DNA of 64,000 nt from assembly GCA_002336105.1 (NCBI GenBank), contig DDEQ01000034.1, positions 76,494 to 140,493 on the forward strand. Reading direction: 5' to 3'. This stretch comes from Chthonomonas sp. UBA1950 (GTDB lineage: Bacteria; Armatimonadota; Fimbriimonadia; Fimbriimonadales; Fimbriimonadaceae). Each line of letters starts with the position of its first letter. The stretch's first letter is position 1. A model generated the notes under the pieces. The model was not told the origin of the DNA. It saw only the letters and a program-made list of their open reading frames with translations, and did no database searches. A program made the translations under genes and the position numbers. Of this stretch, positions 52,660 to 61,148 are shown piece after piece.

Positions 52660-53339
52660 GCGATAGCTTCCTCTTCAGTGCGTAAAACATAACCCATGCC
52701 ATAGACCGTATGAATCAGCTTTCGGTCGAACCCATCGTCGATCTTTTTTCGCAGGTTTCGAATGTACACGTCAACGATGTTCGAGACACTTTGCTCATCA
52801 AGCCAGACTCGCTCAAGAATGACCTCTCGACTAAGAATTTGACCAGCGTGGGCAGCAAGTGATTCTAGCAGTGAATACTCACGCCCTGTCAGGATGATTT
52901 CCTTTCCGTTCCGATGGACCCTTCGAGCCGCGGTGTCCACTTCGAGATCATCGATTTGAATCTTTGATTGCTTAAGGGTATTTTCTCGTCGCAAAAGAGC
53001 CCTTACTCGAGCAAGCAACTCTTCATATTCAAAAGGTTTGCAAAGATAATCGTCTGCACCTGCTTCGAGACCGACGACACGATCAGGCACAGTATCCTTT
53101 GCCGTCAACATCAAAATCGGAGTATTAACTCTGGCTTTCCTCAAGTTTCTACAAACCGATAACCCATCCATGCTTGGAAGCATAAGATCAAGCAGAATCA
53201 GCGAAAAGTTCGTGTGCTGGGCGAGCTTGAGGGCACGCTCCCCATCCCGACAGACCATCGTAAAATAGCCCGCTTCATCGAGACCTTCACGTATGGCCGA
53301 GGAGATGCCCGGATCGTCTTCTACGATGAGTATTTTCAT
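52656..53339 (-). CDS. OmpR-family response regulator
   Basis: 227 aa from ATG at 53339. Receiver: D8-D9 pocket, phosphoacceptor D51 in LLDLMLPSMDG, Thr in LTAKD and Lys in CKPFEYEE. C-terminal winged helix: VSNIVDVYIRNLRKKI...HTVYGMGYVLR. It forms a two-gene system with the kinase at 51055 (4-bp overlap). Target genes unknown; the neighbouring esterase at 53426 is divergent and separated by 86 bp that may hold shared control sites. Confidence 0.95.
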   Translation of the reverse strand: MKILIVEDDPGISSAIREGLDEAGYFTMVCRDGERALKLAQHTNFSLILLDLMLPSMDGLSVCRNLRKARVNTPILMLTAKDTVPDRVVGLEAGADDYLCKPFEYEELLARVRALLRRENTLKQSKIQIDDLEVDTAARRVHRNGKEIILTGREYSLLESLAAHAGQILSREVILERVWLDEQSVSNIVDVYIRNLRKKIDDGFDRKLIHTVYGMGYVLRTEEEAIA

Positions 53340-53425
53340 GGTTATACATAAGTTAATTGGCAATCATGAATCAAAAATGAGAACAACGAACAGAACCGTC
53401 AGATTCTGCTGACGTCTAGCAAAAT

Positions 53426-54178
53426 ATGCTCAGTTTTGTTTGCCTAGCATTAGCCACAACACCACAAACAATCACCATGAAAGTTGACGGAGTCGAAAGG
53501 GAGGCTTTAGTCTACGAAGGACAGGGACCGATTCCTGCCGGAGGGCGTCCACTCATATTTGCCTGGCACGGTCACGGCGGAGGGATGAAACAAGCATCGT
53601 TTTCTTACGATATTCATGACGCTTGGCCAGAGGCAACTGTCGTTTATCCGCAAGGGTTACCCACGAAAGGCAAAACAGATGCTGCGGGAGTTAAGCGAGG
53701 CTGGCAACAGAACGTCGGTCAAGAGAATGACCGAGATATTCACTTTTTCGACGCGCTCTTAACCTACGTTATGGTTAATTCCAAGATAGATAAATCTCGA
53801 ATCTATTCAATGGGTCACTCAAACGGAGCCCGATTCAGCTACGTCTTGTGGCAAAGTCGAGGCAATGTGTTCGCTGGATATGGCATTTCGGGCTCGCCAG
53901 CAATTGGAATGGTTCGCGAGTTCAACCCCAACAATGTCATGGTCATTGCAGGAGAGACAGACCCTATCGTGAATTACAAGGGGCAAGTGATCTCACTCCA
54001 ACTGATTGCTCGTCTTGATGGCGTAACATTGCCAAACCTCAAACCTGACGGAACTGTTCATACCTACTCCGGCAAAGGCGGACTAGAGATCGTGACACTC
54101 TTACATCCAACGGGGCACATCATTCCGCAAGGTGCAATCCCTGCAATGGTCTCAATGTTCAAGCGACACCACAAATAA
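53426..54178 (+). CDS. Exported PHB-depolymerase/LpqC-family esterase
   Basis: 250 aa. Short signal peptide (1-15). Alpha/beta-hydrolase of the poly(3-hydroxybutyrate)-depolymerase/feruloyl-esterase type: oxyanion-hole strand FAWHGHGGG, nucleophile in SMGHSNGARFS, Asp in GETDPIV and His in HPTGHIIP. Hydrolyses an ester of a polymer or plant cell wall; the substrate is open. Not close enough to the glycosidase genes to call an operon. Convergent with the prepilin gene. Confidence 0.88.
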   Translation: MLSFVCLALATTPQTITMKVDGVEREALVYEGQGPIPAGGRPLIFAWHGHGGGMKQASFSYDIHDAWPEATVVYPQGLPTKGKTDAAGVKRGWQQNVGQENDRDIHFFDALLTYVMVNSKIDKSRIYSMGHSNGARFSYVLWQSRGNVFAGYGISGSPAIGMVREFNPNNVMVIAGETDPIVNYKGQVISLQLIARLDGVTLPNLKPDGTVHTYSGKGGLEIVTLLHPTGHIIPQGAIPAMVSMFKRHHK

Positions 54179-54187
54179 GTTTGAATT

Positions 54188-54210
54188 GTGCTGGCTGACC
54201 AAGCCAGCAC
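54188..54210. terminator. Terminator hairpin between esterase and prepilin genes
   Basis: A perfect 9-bp stem (54188-54196 with 54202-54210) with a 5-nt loop; no long T run on either side. Confidence 0.6.
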
Positions 54211-54963
54211 TTACTTCAAGTCTGTGCCGTTGAATCCGTCTTTAGTCAAGTTGAGGTCCGGACAATCCTGAGCCGATGCAGTCTGGTTGCGTGCGAAAAC
54301 GAATTTTGCATGTCCGTCGACAAACCCTCCGTTCCTTGCTCCCTCCCAGCGATCATCGCCAGGAACTAATCCGGCCTTAAGCGTGCCCCAGAAACCAGTC
54401 GGCTTGCCTGAGTTCTGATGAGCATTCAACCATTCCATAAACGACAGTTTTCGAGCAGGATCTAAGACACTAGTTGAGCTCACAGATACCGTGGATGCAC
54501 CGGCTCCCGGATTGTTTAGGGAAGCAATCGTATTCCTGATCGTCATAGCGTTCACTTGTTCGGGGCTATGAAACAGGGTCAGTGAATACGCGTAGGACGT
54601 TGAATTGTAAGTTGAAGAGGCCGTTGAGTCACTGGGACAAACCAATACTGCCGGAGATCCATTTGATGCAGTGAAGTTACTTCCCTCTTTCTGGCCTATT
54701 GCTAGATAGGGCATGAGGGGCCATCGAAACCTCATCCCGACCCAGAGATACGGGTCGCCGGTGTTCGGAAAGCAATCATCCGCGTCGTTGACATACATCG
54801 AAGTCGCGGTCAATAGTTGCTTCAGATTCGAAAGACACTGGGTCTTCTTAGCGGCTTCTTTTGCTTTTGCAAAAACAGGGAATAAGATGGCGGCAAGGAT
54901 AGCAATTATGGCTATCACCACCAGAAGTTCAATCAGCGTAAATGCGCCTCTTTTGGCAACCAT
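54211..54963 (-). CDS. Type II/IV pilin-like protein (DUF1559 type)
   Basis: 250 aa from ATG at 54963, just before KRGAFTLIELLVVIAIIAIL, a class III prepilin signal cut before Phe. The long N-helix is followed by a beta domain and a C-terminal FVDGHAKFVFA, typical of DUF1559 pseudopilins abundant in planctomycetes and armatimonadetes. The open frame extends about 70 codons upstream, overlapping the MeaB start region, which I do not believe is translated. No type II or IV assembly genes are adjacent. Confidence 0.88.
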   Translation of the reverse strand: MVAKRGAFTLIELLVVIAIIAILAAILFPVFAKAKEAAKKTQCLSNLKQLLTATSMYVNDADDCFPNTGDPYLWVGMRFRWPLMPYLAIGQKEGSNFTASNGSPAVLVCPSDSTASSTYNSTSYAYSLTLFHSPEQVNAMTIRNTIASLNNPGAGASTVSVSSTSVLDPARKLSFMEWLNAHQNSGKPTGFWGTLKAGLVPGDDRWEGARNGGFVDGHAKFVFARNQTASAQDCPDLNLTKDGFNGTDLK

Positions 54964-55075
54964 CGGTTTATAGAGGGTACCCGCCAACCTTGTTTGGATA
55001 TACTGCGTAAAGGTTGGCATTCTTGTGGAATACGCGGCATTATCTGTCGAAGGCGGAGTAGAACAACCGCCAACA

Positions 55076-56089
55076 ATGAACCCAAAACGAGGTTCAGCCC
55101 GATCGGTTCGTCGGCAAACACCGACAGAGCTAGTCGAATTGCTGACCAAAGGTGATCCTGTCGCTTTAGGCAAAGCAATAACCCTTATCGAGAGCTCCTC
55201 CTATCGAGATAGGCCAGCAGCAAAAGAAGTTATAGAAAAGTGCCTACCTTTATCAGGTAATTCTATTCGTGTTGGCATTACTGGTGTTCCTGGAGTTGGC
55301 AAGAGCACTTTCATCGAGGCTTTCGGGTTTTATATTGCAGACCAACTCAACAAAAAATTGGCAGTTCTTGCGATAGATCCAACCAGCCTTATCTCTGGTG
55401 GCAGCATCTTAGGCGACAAAAGTCGGATGCCAAAGCTATCTGCACATGCAAACGCATTCGTACGGCCCTCTCCAACCGGTGGTTCGCTTGGTGGAGTCGC
55501 TGCAAAAACACGAGAAGCGATGATTCTTTGCGAAGCCGCAGGTTATGAACTTATGCTGATTGAAACGGTCGGTGTAGGGCAAAGCGAGCTTGCCGTTCAT
55601 TCGATGGTCGATTGCTTCTTGTTACTGATGTTGTCAGGTGCAGGAGACGAGATGCAGGGAATCAAGCGCGGCATCATGGAAATGGCTGATATTCTTGCCA
55701 TCACCAAGGTCGACGGCGAAAATATCAATGCCTCAAAAGTTGCCGCTCAACGGTACAGAAACGCACTTCACCTCTTTCCGCCCACAGCTTCCAAATGGAG
55801 CCCGTCGGTCTTACTCACATCTTCGATGAGTGCCTTCGGGATAGACGAAGTCTGGAGTGAGATCATCAAGTTTGTCGAACATGAGAAAGCCGGTCACTTT
55901 TTTGAGAAGCGGCGCGGAAACCAATCTAAGCAGTGGCTAAAACAGACGATCGAGACCCGAATTCTCGAAGACTTCTACCGTCGGCCAAACCTTTTACACC
56001 GATTAGCCTTCTTAGAAGAAAGGGTCGCTAAAGGAGAGATCACAGTGAGATCAGCATCAGACGCATTATTTGAGGAGACAAACAGTTGA
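55076..56089 (+). CDS. meaB: MeaB-family GTPase
   Basis: 337 aa from ATG at 55076. G3E-class P-loop GTPase: GITGVPGVGKSTFIEAFG (about 66-83), switch regions DPTSLISGGSILGDKSRM and ETVGVGQSELAVHSMVD, and ITKVDGENI as the base-specifying motif. MeaB/ArgK proteins protect and reload adenosylcobalamin mutases such as methylmalonyl-CoA mutase; no mutase gene is in this window. It couples by a 4-bp overlap to the following S33-type peptidase, an unexpected partner. Confidence 0.93.
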   Translation: MNPKRGSARSVRRQTPTELVELLTKGDPVALGKAITLIESSSYRDRPAAKEVIEKCLPLSGNSIRVGITGVPGVGKSTFIEAFGFYIADQLNKKLAVLAIDPTSLISGGSILGDKSRMPKLSAHANAFVRPSPTGGSLGGVAAKTREAMILCEAAGYELMLIETVGVGQSELAVHSMVDCFLLLMLSGAGDEMQGIKRGIMEMADILAITKVDGENINASKVAAQRYRNALHLFPPTASKWSPSVLLTSSMSAFGIDEVWSEIIKFVEHEKAGHFFEKRRGNQSKQWLKQTIETRILEDFYRRPNLLHRLAFLEERVAKGEITVRSASDALFEETNS

Positions 56090-57378
56090 TTCCTTGGGAA
56101 CCTACCTTGCTTCGAACTCGTGACGGAGACGAGCAACAAGCAGAGCTTGGTTCAATCGAAGTTCCTGAGAATAGGAATTCAGACAATTCGCGGCTGATCA
56201 GTCTGAAGTTTGCCCGTTTGGGAAACCGGTCGAAAAACCCACCGATCATATTCCTTAGTGGTGGGCCGGGAGATTCAGGGATACAATGGGCATCCCACGG
56301 TCCGTTCTTAGAGGTCTTCCGTCGAGTCATCGAGACTCATGACCTTATTCTTCTTGACCAACGTGGCTGCGGCCAGTCACAAGCAAAATTATCAGTTCCC
56401 TTTCCGAAATTCGTGCCTCAAAATGCGCTTGCTTCGGAACAAGACTATCTGAGCTTCTTAACTGATCACCTAGTATCAACTGCAGACGTCCATCGCTCCT
56501 TAGGAGCTGATCTAAATGGATACACGGTTGTTCAAAGCGCACTAGATATTGAGGATTTGCGAATTGCTTTGGGTGTTGAGAAGGTGATCCTTTGGGGATA
56601 TAGCTATGGAACTCACTTGACCCAGATGGCGGTCAAGCTTTTGGGCGACCATATCGACCGGGTCATACTGTGCGGCTTCGAAGGTCCAAACCAAACATTC
56701 AAGTTTCCCTCACAGATAGAAGCACAAGTCGTCCGATTGTCAGAGCGATTTCGGAATGACGGATACGACTTTATCAACGACATGGATGCTGCCCATGAAT
56801 GGCTTGAAACGCCTGTCGAAACAGAGATAGCTCTGGATAAAGCAAATCCCAGCCAAGCTTTGTCAGTTGGAAAATTCGCTATCCAGCAACTGGCCGCCAG
56901 TTGGATCGGAATCAGCAACCGTTTCTATAACCTGCCCAAACTGTATCAATCTCTGGCAAAACACGAGACAACAGAATTGGTGAAGCAGCTTCCTGTCTAT
57001 GCGAAGAATTGGTGCAAACCGCTGACCTTCTACTTGAAGGATAGCGCTTCTGGGGCAACGAAAGATCGATGGAACGCAATCTCAAAAACTGGTGACTACC
57101 GACTTGGGAACGCAGCAAACTTCCCGTTCCCGAGCATCGGAACAGCGTTACAAACCCTCGATATGGGTGACGAGTTGCGAGCACCGTTAACCTCTAACCT
57201 CCCGTTTTTCATCGTCACCGGCTCGCTGGACGGTTTTACACCGACTAGCAATGCGCTCGAAAGTATTTCCCTGCTACCAAATGCAATTCATACCGAGATT
57301 GCTGGTGCCGCACACAACGACCTAATCTCCGATAAGCAAGTTATTACTCGGATGGTCGAATTCATGAACGGCCTGTAA
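56086..57378 (+). CDS. S33-type alpha/beta-hydrolase peptidase
   Basis: 430 aa from TTG at 56086 overlapping the MeaB stop (TTGA). Alpha/beta hydrolase of the proline-iminopeptidase/tripeptidyl-aminopeptidase class: oxyanion loop FLSGGPGDSG, LLDQRGCGQS, nucleophile in GYSYGTHLTQM, Asp in FIVTGSLDGFTP and His in AGAAHNDLI. No signal peptide, so cytosolic. Likely releases N-terminal residues from peptides. Its end overlaps the convergent gene at 57362. Confidence 0.87.
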   Translation: MIPWEPTLLRTRDGDEQQAELGSIEVPENRNSDNSRLISLKFARLGNRSKNPPIIFLSGGPGDSGIQWASHGPFLEVFRRVIETHDLILLDQRGCGQSQAKLSVPFPKFVPQNALASEQDYLSFLTDHLVSTADVHRSLGADLNGYTVVQSALDIEDLRIALGVEKVILWGYSYGTHLTQMAVKLLGDHIDRVILCGFEGPNQTFKFPSQIEAQVVRLSERFRNDGYDFINDMDAAHEWLETPVETEIALDKANPSQALSVGKFAIQQLAASWIGISNRFYNLPKLYQSLAKHETTELVKQLPVYAKNWCKPLTFYLKDSASGATKDRWNAISKTGDYRLGNAANFPFPSIGTALQTLDMGDELRAPLTSNLPFFIVTGSLDGFTPTSNALESISLLPNAIHTEIAGAAHNDLISDKQVITRMVEFMNGL

Positions 57379-57739
57379 CTCCCCCTGGGGTCTTCGGGCG
57401 GTGGACAAACCAAGCCAATCCATATAAGACTGAGAGGAGTAACAACGGCCCATCAACGACCGCGTAGGCAGTCCAATGAAGGTTGGAGTTGGACAAGTGA
57501 TACATTGCTAACACTGCCGACGCCAAACAACCGACCCACTCCCACCTCCATGCCATCGCTACAATTGAGGCGACGATAAATGAAGGTAACAGGTGCATCC
57601 CAAAAGCTAACACAAGTTGCCAACCTTGATGCCTTTCTGATAAGGCATCTGTTGCGAGAAGAGCGAAAAACCCACATACCGCCAACATAAGCAGACGCGG
57701 TATCCAAGTGACCAATCGATCCGAACCTACATTCCTCAT
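57362..57739 (-). CDS. Small four-TM membrane protein (DUF7670-like)
   Basis: 125 aa with four hydrophobic helices (PRLLMLAVCGFFALLAT, LVLAFGMHLLPSFIVASIV, VGCLASAVLAMYHLSN, AYAVVDGPLLLLSVLYGL). Conserved hypothetical; resembles DUF7670-type proteins, which I cannot confirm. Convergent with and overlapping the S33 gene by 17 bp. AAGGGA lies before the ATG. Confidence 0.65.
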   Translation of the reverse strand: MRNVGSDRLVTWIPRLLMLAVCGFFALLATDALSERHQGWQLVLAFGMHLLPSFIVASIVAMAWRWEWVGCLASAVLAMYHLSNSNLHWTAYAVVDGPLLLLSVLYGLAWFVHRPKTPGGVTGRS

Positions 57740-57807
57740 AGTTCCCTTCCCCTCGAAACTATTATCAAGCTTTCGGAGAGAGATGATGGGTCTGAATAAT
57801 GTGCGAC

Positions 57808-58818
57808 TTAGAGTCCCAAAAGAGCTCGAACTGTTGTCGCTCGTTTCAGCGAAGCTGACCTTTCGTCAGCAGAACCTTGCATTTGAAGCGAAGTCAGCGC
57901 CTCGTCAACGTCCCTTGGTTTCAGCCCGAACACTTCGACACCAGCGGAACCTGCCCACCGCGCCCATGCAAAGATTCTGAGAGAATCCACAACTGATAGG
58001 GTGTTCGACCTCAGTGCAAGTTGTCGAGCCGTCATAGACAGATCGACTAGCTCATCTTTGGAAACCGATTCTCTCGCGCTCCTCTCTTCCTGTAAGAGGT
58101 AGTCGCATGCTCCGACATATTCTTCTCTCGTCCCTGACAACATGCTGACCTGGACGAAGGCACCAACCGCCCGGCTGGCTTCGCCAAAAATGCCGCGCAC
58201 TGCCACTTTCTCGGTTATTAATGCCTTAATCACCTGAGGCAGACGCTTGGTGTGCGCCAGGCCAACTAAGTGAAACATCGACGAAACCCGTCTTCCCAAT
58301 CCGCAATTATACGGCGACGATGCTAGGTAGCCAAACTTCGGCGAGAAGGCAAAATCCAGGACGTCTCCAAGCTTCACAATTGCCGCTCTGGCAATGTCAT
58401 CTGCTTCGTAGACCGACCACCCCGGAGTCAAAACCTGATACCGAATATGATCTTCTTCGTTCACCATCAAAGCTGTACGATGTTGGGCATCAGTCAGAAG
58501 CACACGTCCGGGCTCAGTCCAAGCGAAGTCGGGGGAAAGAACGCGGCACGCCATGAGGTAATCCCTCTCCGCCAATGTCAAAGACTTCTTGAGATCTAGG
58601 TTCAAACGTGCGGCAGTAACTGCCGCCAGAATCTTTTCCATCACGGGCATGATCTCATCGGTCTGGCATTCACTCACAAACCGATGGCCTCGGAGATTCC
58701 GCATATATCGAACTCTGGAACTAATAACCACATCGACTTCGGGACCTTCACCCTGTAGCCAATAAGGTCTCGGCATGGAACTTAGAACCATGCGCTTCCA
58801 AGTGTCCTGCTCAGCCAT
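57808..58818 (-). CDS. mcsB: McsB-like ATP:guanido phosphotransferase (arginine kinase)
   Basis: 336 aa (Bacillus McsB is about 363). Matches include SSRVRYMRNLRG, NEEDHIRYQ (catalytic Glu) and VRGIFGEASRAVGAFVQVS. McsB phosphorylates protein arginines to mark them for ClpC. Here the conserved pocket Cys segment (LTSCPTNVGTG in Bacillus) reads LASSPYNCGLG (about 168): Cys is replaced by Ser, Thr by Tyr. It is alone: no mcsA, ctsR or clpC. TAGAGT is 8 nt before the ATG. Could be an active divergent kinase or a binding protein. Confidence 0.9.
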   Translation of the reverse strand: MAEQDTWKRMVLSSMPRPYWLQGEGPEVDVVISSRVRYMRNLRGHRFVSECQTDEIMPVMEKILAAVTAARLNLDLKKSLTLAERDYLMACRVLSPDFAWTEPGRVLLTDAQHRTALMVNEEDHIRYQVLTPGWSVYEADDIARAAIVKLGDVLDFAFSPKFGYLASSPYNCGLGRRVSSMFHLVGLAHTKRLPQVIKALITEKVAVRGIFGEASRAVGAFVQVSMLSGTREEYVGACDYLLQEERSARESVSKDELVDLSMTARQLALRSNTLSVVDSLRIFAWARWAGSAGVEVFGLKPRDVDEALTSLQMQGSADERSASLKRATTVRALLGL

Positions 58819-58826
58819 ACATCAAG

Positions 58827-58832
58827 ACTCTA
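58827..58832 (-). promoter_or_regulatory. -10 element TAGAGT, possible leaderless start for McsB
   Basis: Minus-strand TAGAGT, 8 nt before the ATG at 58818; an AGG-containing sequence slightly further away makes a leader also possible. Confidence 0.35.
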
Positions 58833-58843
58833 CCTGTCTGACT

Positions 58844-59320
58844 CTATTGTTTCATTCGGAACGACCATCCAGCAAGGATAATCGCCAATGTAGCGCCGGA
58901 AATAATGACGGCTACATTTCCATACTTGTGCCCTTTTTGTCGGCATTGAATGGCGTACATCAAAGCATAGCCAGCAAAGATAAAGCCCAAACCACCAATG
59001 AGGAAGAATGAAACCAACGCTAAACCACATCTGAACAGCGCTCCTACCAGTTCGCCACTTCCTTCGGTTGATCCGTTCGCTGTGGCCCTTGGATAGTTTG
59101 AGGGTGGCACGGAATAGGGAGAACTCGGCGGTATTGTTGGGGGGATCTGCTGTGGGCCAAAAAGCTCCGGTAAAGTCCCAGCGGTCAAAGTCTTTCCGGT
59201 TAATGAGTCACGTAAAACGGTGTTCGGGCGTAAGCGATTTTCAGTAACCCAAGCTTTTAGTTTATCGATATCGGCAGGACCATACTCTTTTCCGTCCTCG
59301 CCAAGAACAAGATATTGCAT
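58844..59320 (-). CDS. GYF-domain (DUF4339-type) two-TM membrane protein
   Basis: 158 aa from ATG at 59320 (10 codons further are open). N-terminal GYF_2/DUF4339 fold (YLVLGEDGKEYGPADIDKL, LPELF), a Pro-rich linker (PPTIPPSSPYSVPPSNYP), then two TM helices (CGLALVSFFLIGGLGFIFAG, VAVIISGATLAIILAGWSF). Typical of envelope proteins widespread in planctomycetes and armatimonadetes; possibly binds proline-rich partners. McsB starts 26 bp further on the same strand. Confidence 0.75.
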   Translation of the reverse strand: MQYLVLGEDGKEYGPADIDKLKAWVTENRLRPNTVLRDSLTGKTLTAGTLPELFGPQQIPPTIPPSSPYSVPPSNYPRATANGSTEGSGELVGALFRCGLALVSFFLIGGLGFIFAGYALMYAIQCRQKGHKYGNVAVIISGATLAIILAGWSFRMKQ

Positions 59321-59516
59321 GCGCCACCAATTTATCCTATCTGTCGGCAAAACCCCTTTTTGCAGTGCGATCTTTTTACCAATAGTGAACGCATTTTGTT
59401 CGATTCAATGGTCAAACCAAATGGGCTCGAACGCACTAATCGGCCAATCTTCAGCGAAAAAGGTGCCAATTGAACCCAATTTTAGAGCTTAACTTTAGAG
59501 TTTCTCGCACGTAACC

Positions 59517-59543
59517 TAAAGTTCTTCCACATATCCCCGAGGA
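59517..59543 (+). promoter_or_regulatory. Sigma-28-like promoter of flagellin
   Basis: TAAAGTTC (59517-59524), 11-bp spacer, CCCGAGGA (59536-59543), close to the flagellar consensus TAAAGTTT-N11-GCCGATAA (7/8 and 5/8). The start site would lie about 50 nt before the GTG at 59595. Confidence 0.6.
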
Positions 59544-59594
59544 TTTAACATGTAATTCGAACAATTTTCGCGAAATTATCCAGGAGCCCCCAGA

Positions 59595-61079
59595 GTGAGT
59601 CTGCGAATTAACACAAACGTCCCAGCCATGACCGCACTTCGCAATTTAGGAACTGCGAACGATGCGATGGCAAAGAGCATCAACCGATTGAGTACAGGTC
59701 TGCGAATCAATGACGCAGCCGATGACCCAGCCGGTCTCATCATTAGTGAAGGCATGAGAAGCCAGCTGAAAGGTATTAGCCAGGCGATCATGAATGCTCA
59801 AGACGCCGTCAACATGTCCAAGACAGCTGAAGGAGCCCTCCAAGAAAGTCAGAGATTGCTTACTGACATTAGGGGTATCGCTGTTCATGCGGCTAACTCT
59901 GCAGTTGTAGACAGCGCTCAGCTCCAAGCAGACCAAAACGAAATCAAATCCGTTCTACAGTCTTTAGACAGAATCGCGAACACAACAGGTTGGGGTAGCA
60001 AGAAGTTGCTTAACGGTAGCGCTGGCATTTCGGTCGGTCTTACCGATACCACTGACATTGCCGGCGTCGACATGACGAGTACATTCAACGGCCTGCAAGT
60101 TTCAAGTGGTCTGGTGACGATCAACAAGACCACCAATGCAACTCAGACGAGCCTTACGACTAACAAAACGTTCGCCTCACCATCAACAATTACTTCCGCA
60201 GGCAACATTGTAATCAACGGATATACGTTTAACTCGAACGGTTCGACTGACACGATGCAGAGCATGGTTGACAAAATCAATGCTGCATCATCGAACACCG
60301 GAGTTACCGCATCGATCGTTACGAGCGGTCCGAACTACAGCGTAAAGCTGACTAACGTTAACTACGGTAGCCAATTTGGCGTCAACTATTTCGATGCAAC
60401 CGGTGTTCTGAGCACCACGGCAAATCCAAGTCCAACAGTTGCTGGCGTTGATGCTGTCGCCACGGTCACAGCAACAGTTCTGAACCCGAATGGAACACCA
60501 ACAACAGCTACTGTAACTTTCCAAGGCGGTCAGGGGACTAACGAGTCAGGTCTGCGAATGACCGACGGACAAGGCAACTTTTTGACCCTAACCCCGGTCG
60601 GAAATGCTGCGACATCTCTAACGACTGCAACTGCAATTGGAACGGTTACAGCTGGAAACGTCCGGTTCCAAATCGGCCCAGATTCAAGCCAAGCTGTCAC
60701 ATTCTCAATGCCTGACGCACGAACAACACAACTTGGAACAGGCGTGTATTCGGGTCAAAGTCTTGCGACACTGGACGTCACAACGCAAGCAGGTGCGACA
60801 CAAGGTATTGAAATCATTGATCAAGCGGTCAAACAGCTCGCCCAAATTCGATCCAATCTAGGATCGTTCCAAAAGAACTTTCTTGAATCTACGCTTCGGT
60901 CTCTTGACGTGGCAAACGAGAACCTAACAGCCACAGAGAGTACGATTCGTGACGTCGATATGGCAAGCGAAATGACCACATACACCAAGACTCAGATTCT
61001 GCAGCAAAGCGGTATGTCGGTTCTAGCACAAGCAAATGCTCAGCCGCAGCAAATTCTAAAACTGCTTCAGAGTAGTTAA
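59595..61079 (+). CDS. Flagellin
   Basis: 494 aa from GTG at 59595, with AGGAG 8 nt upstream. N-terminal D0/D1 (RINTNVPAMTALRNL, SINRLSTGLRINDAADDPAGL) and C-terminal D1/D0 (ESTIRDVDMASEMTTYTKTQ, VLAQANAQPQQILKLL) are strongly conserved; the centre (about 170-390) is variable, Thr/Val rich and beta-like, the surface-exposed domains. Exported through the flagellar type III system. No other flagellar genes in this window. A sigma-28-like promoter and a terminator flank it. Confidence 0.97.
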   Translation: MSLRINTNVPAMTALRNLGTANDAMAKSINRLSTGLRINDAADDPAGLIISEGMRSQLKGISQAIMNAQDAVNMSKTAEGALQESQRLLTDIRGIAVHAANSAVVDSAQLQADQNEIKSVLQSLDRIANTTGWGSKKLLNGSAGISVGLTDTTDIAGVDMTSTFNGLQVSSGLVTINKTTNATQTSLTTNKTFASPSTITSAGNIVINGYTFNSNGSTDTMQSMVDKINAASSNTGVTASIVTSGPNYSVKLTNVNYGSQFGVNYFDATGVLSTTANPSPTVAGVDAVATVTATVLNPNGTPTTATVTFQGGQGTNESGLRMTDGQGNFLTLTPVGNAATSLTTATAIGTVTAGNVRFQIGPDSSQAVTFSMPDARTTQLGTGVYSGQSLATLDVTTQAGATQGIEIIDQAVKQLAQIRSNLGSFQKNFLESTLRSLDVANENLTATESTIRDVDMASEMTTYTKTQILQQSGMSVLAQANAQPQQILKLLQSS

Positions 61080-61100
61080 CACTCGCTCTGACTTAATAAG

Positions 61101-61136
61101 GCTCGCTTCGTCAACGTCGACTAGCGAGCTTTTTTT
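61101..61136 (+). terminator. Rho-independent terminator of flagellin
   Basis: A 7-bp stem (61101-61107 with 61123-61129) with inner CG pairs, followed by seven Ts (61130-61136). Confidence 0.85.
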
Positions 61137-61148
61137 GTTCTTCAGACC

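Noticed and set aside
54964..55173. 70-codon N-terminal extension of the prepilin
   Set aside because: It precedes the class III signal peptide, which must be near the N-terminus, and overlaps the MeaB start on the other strand.
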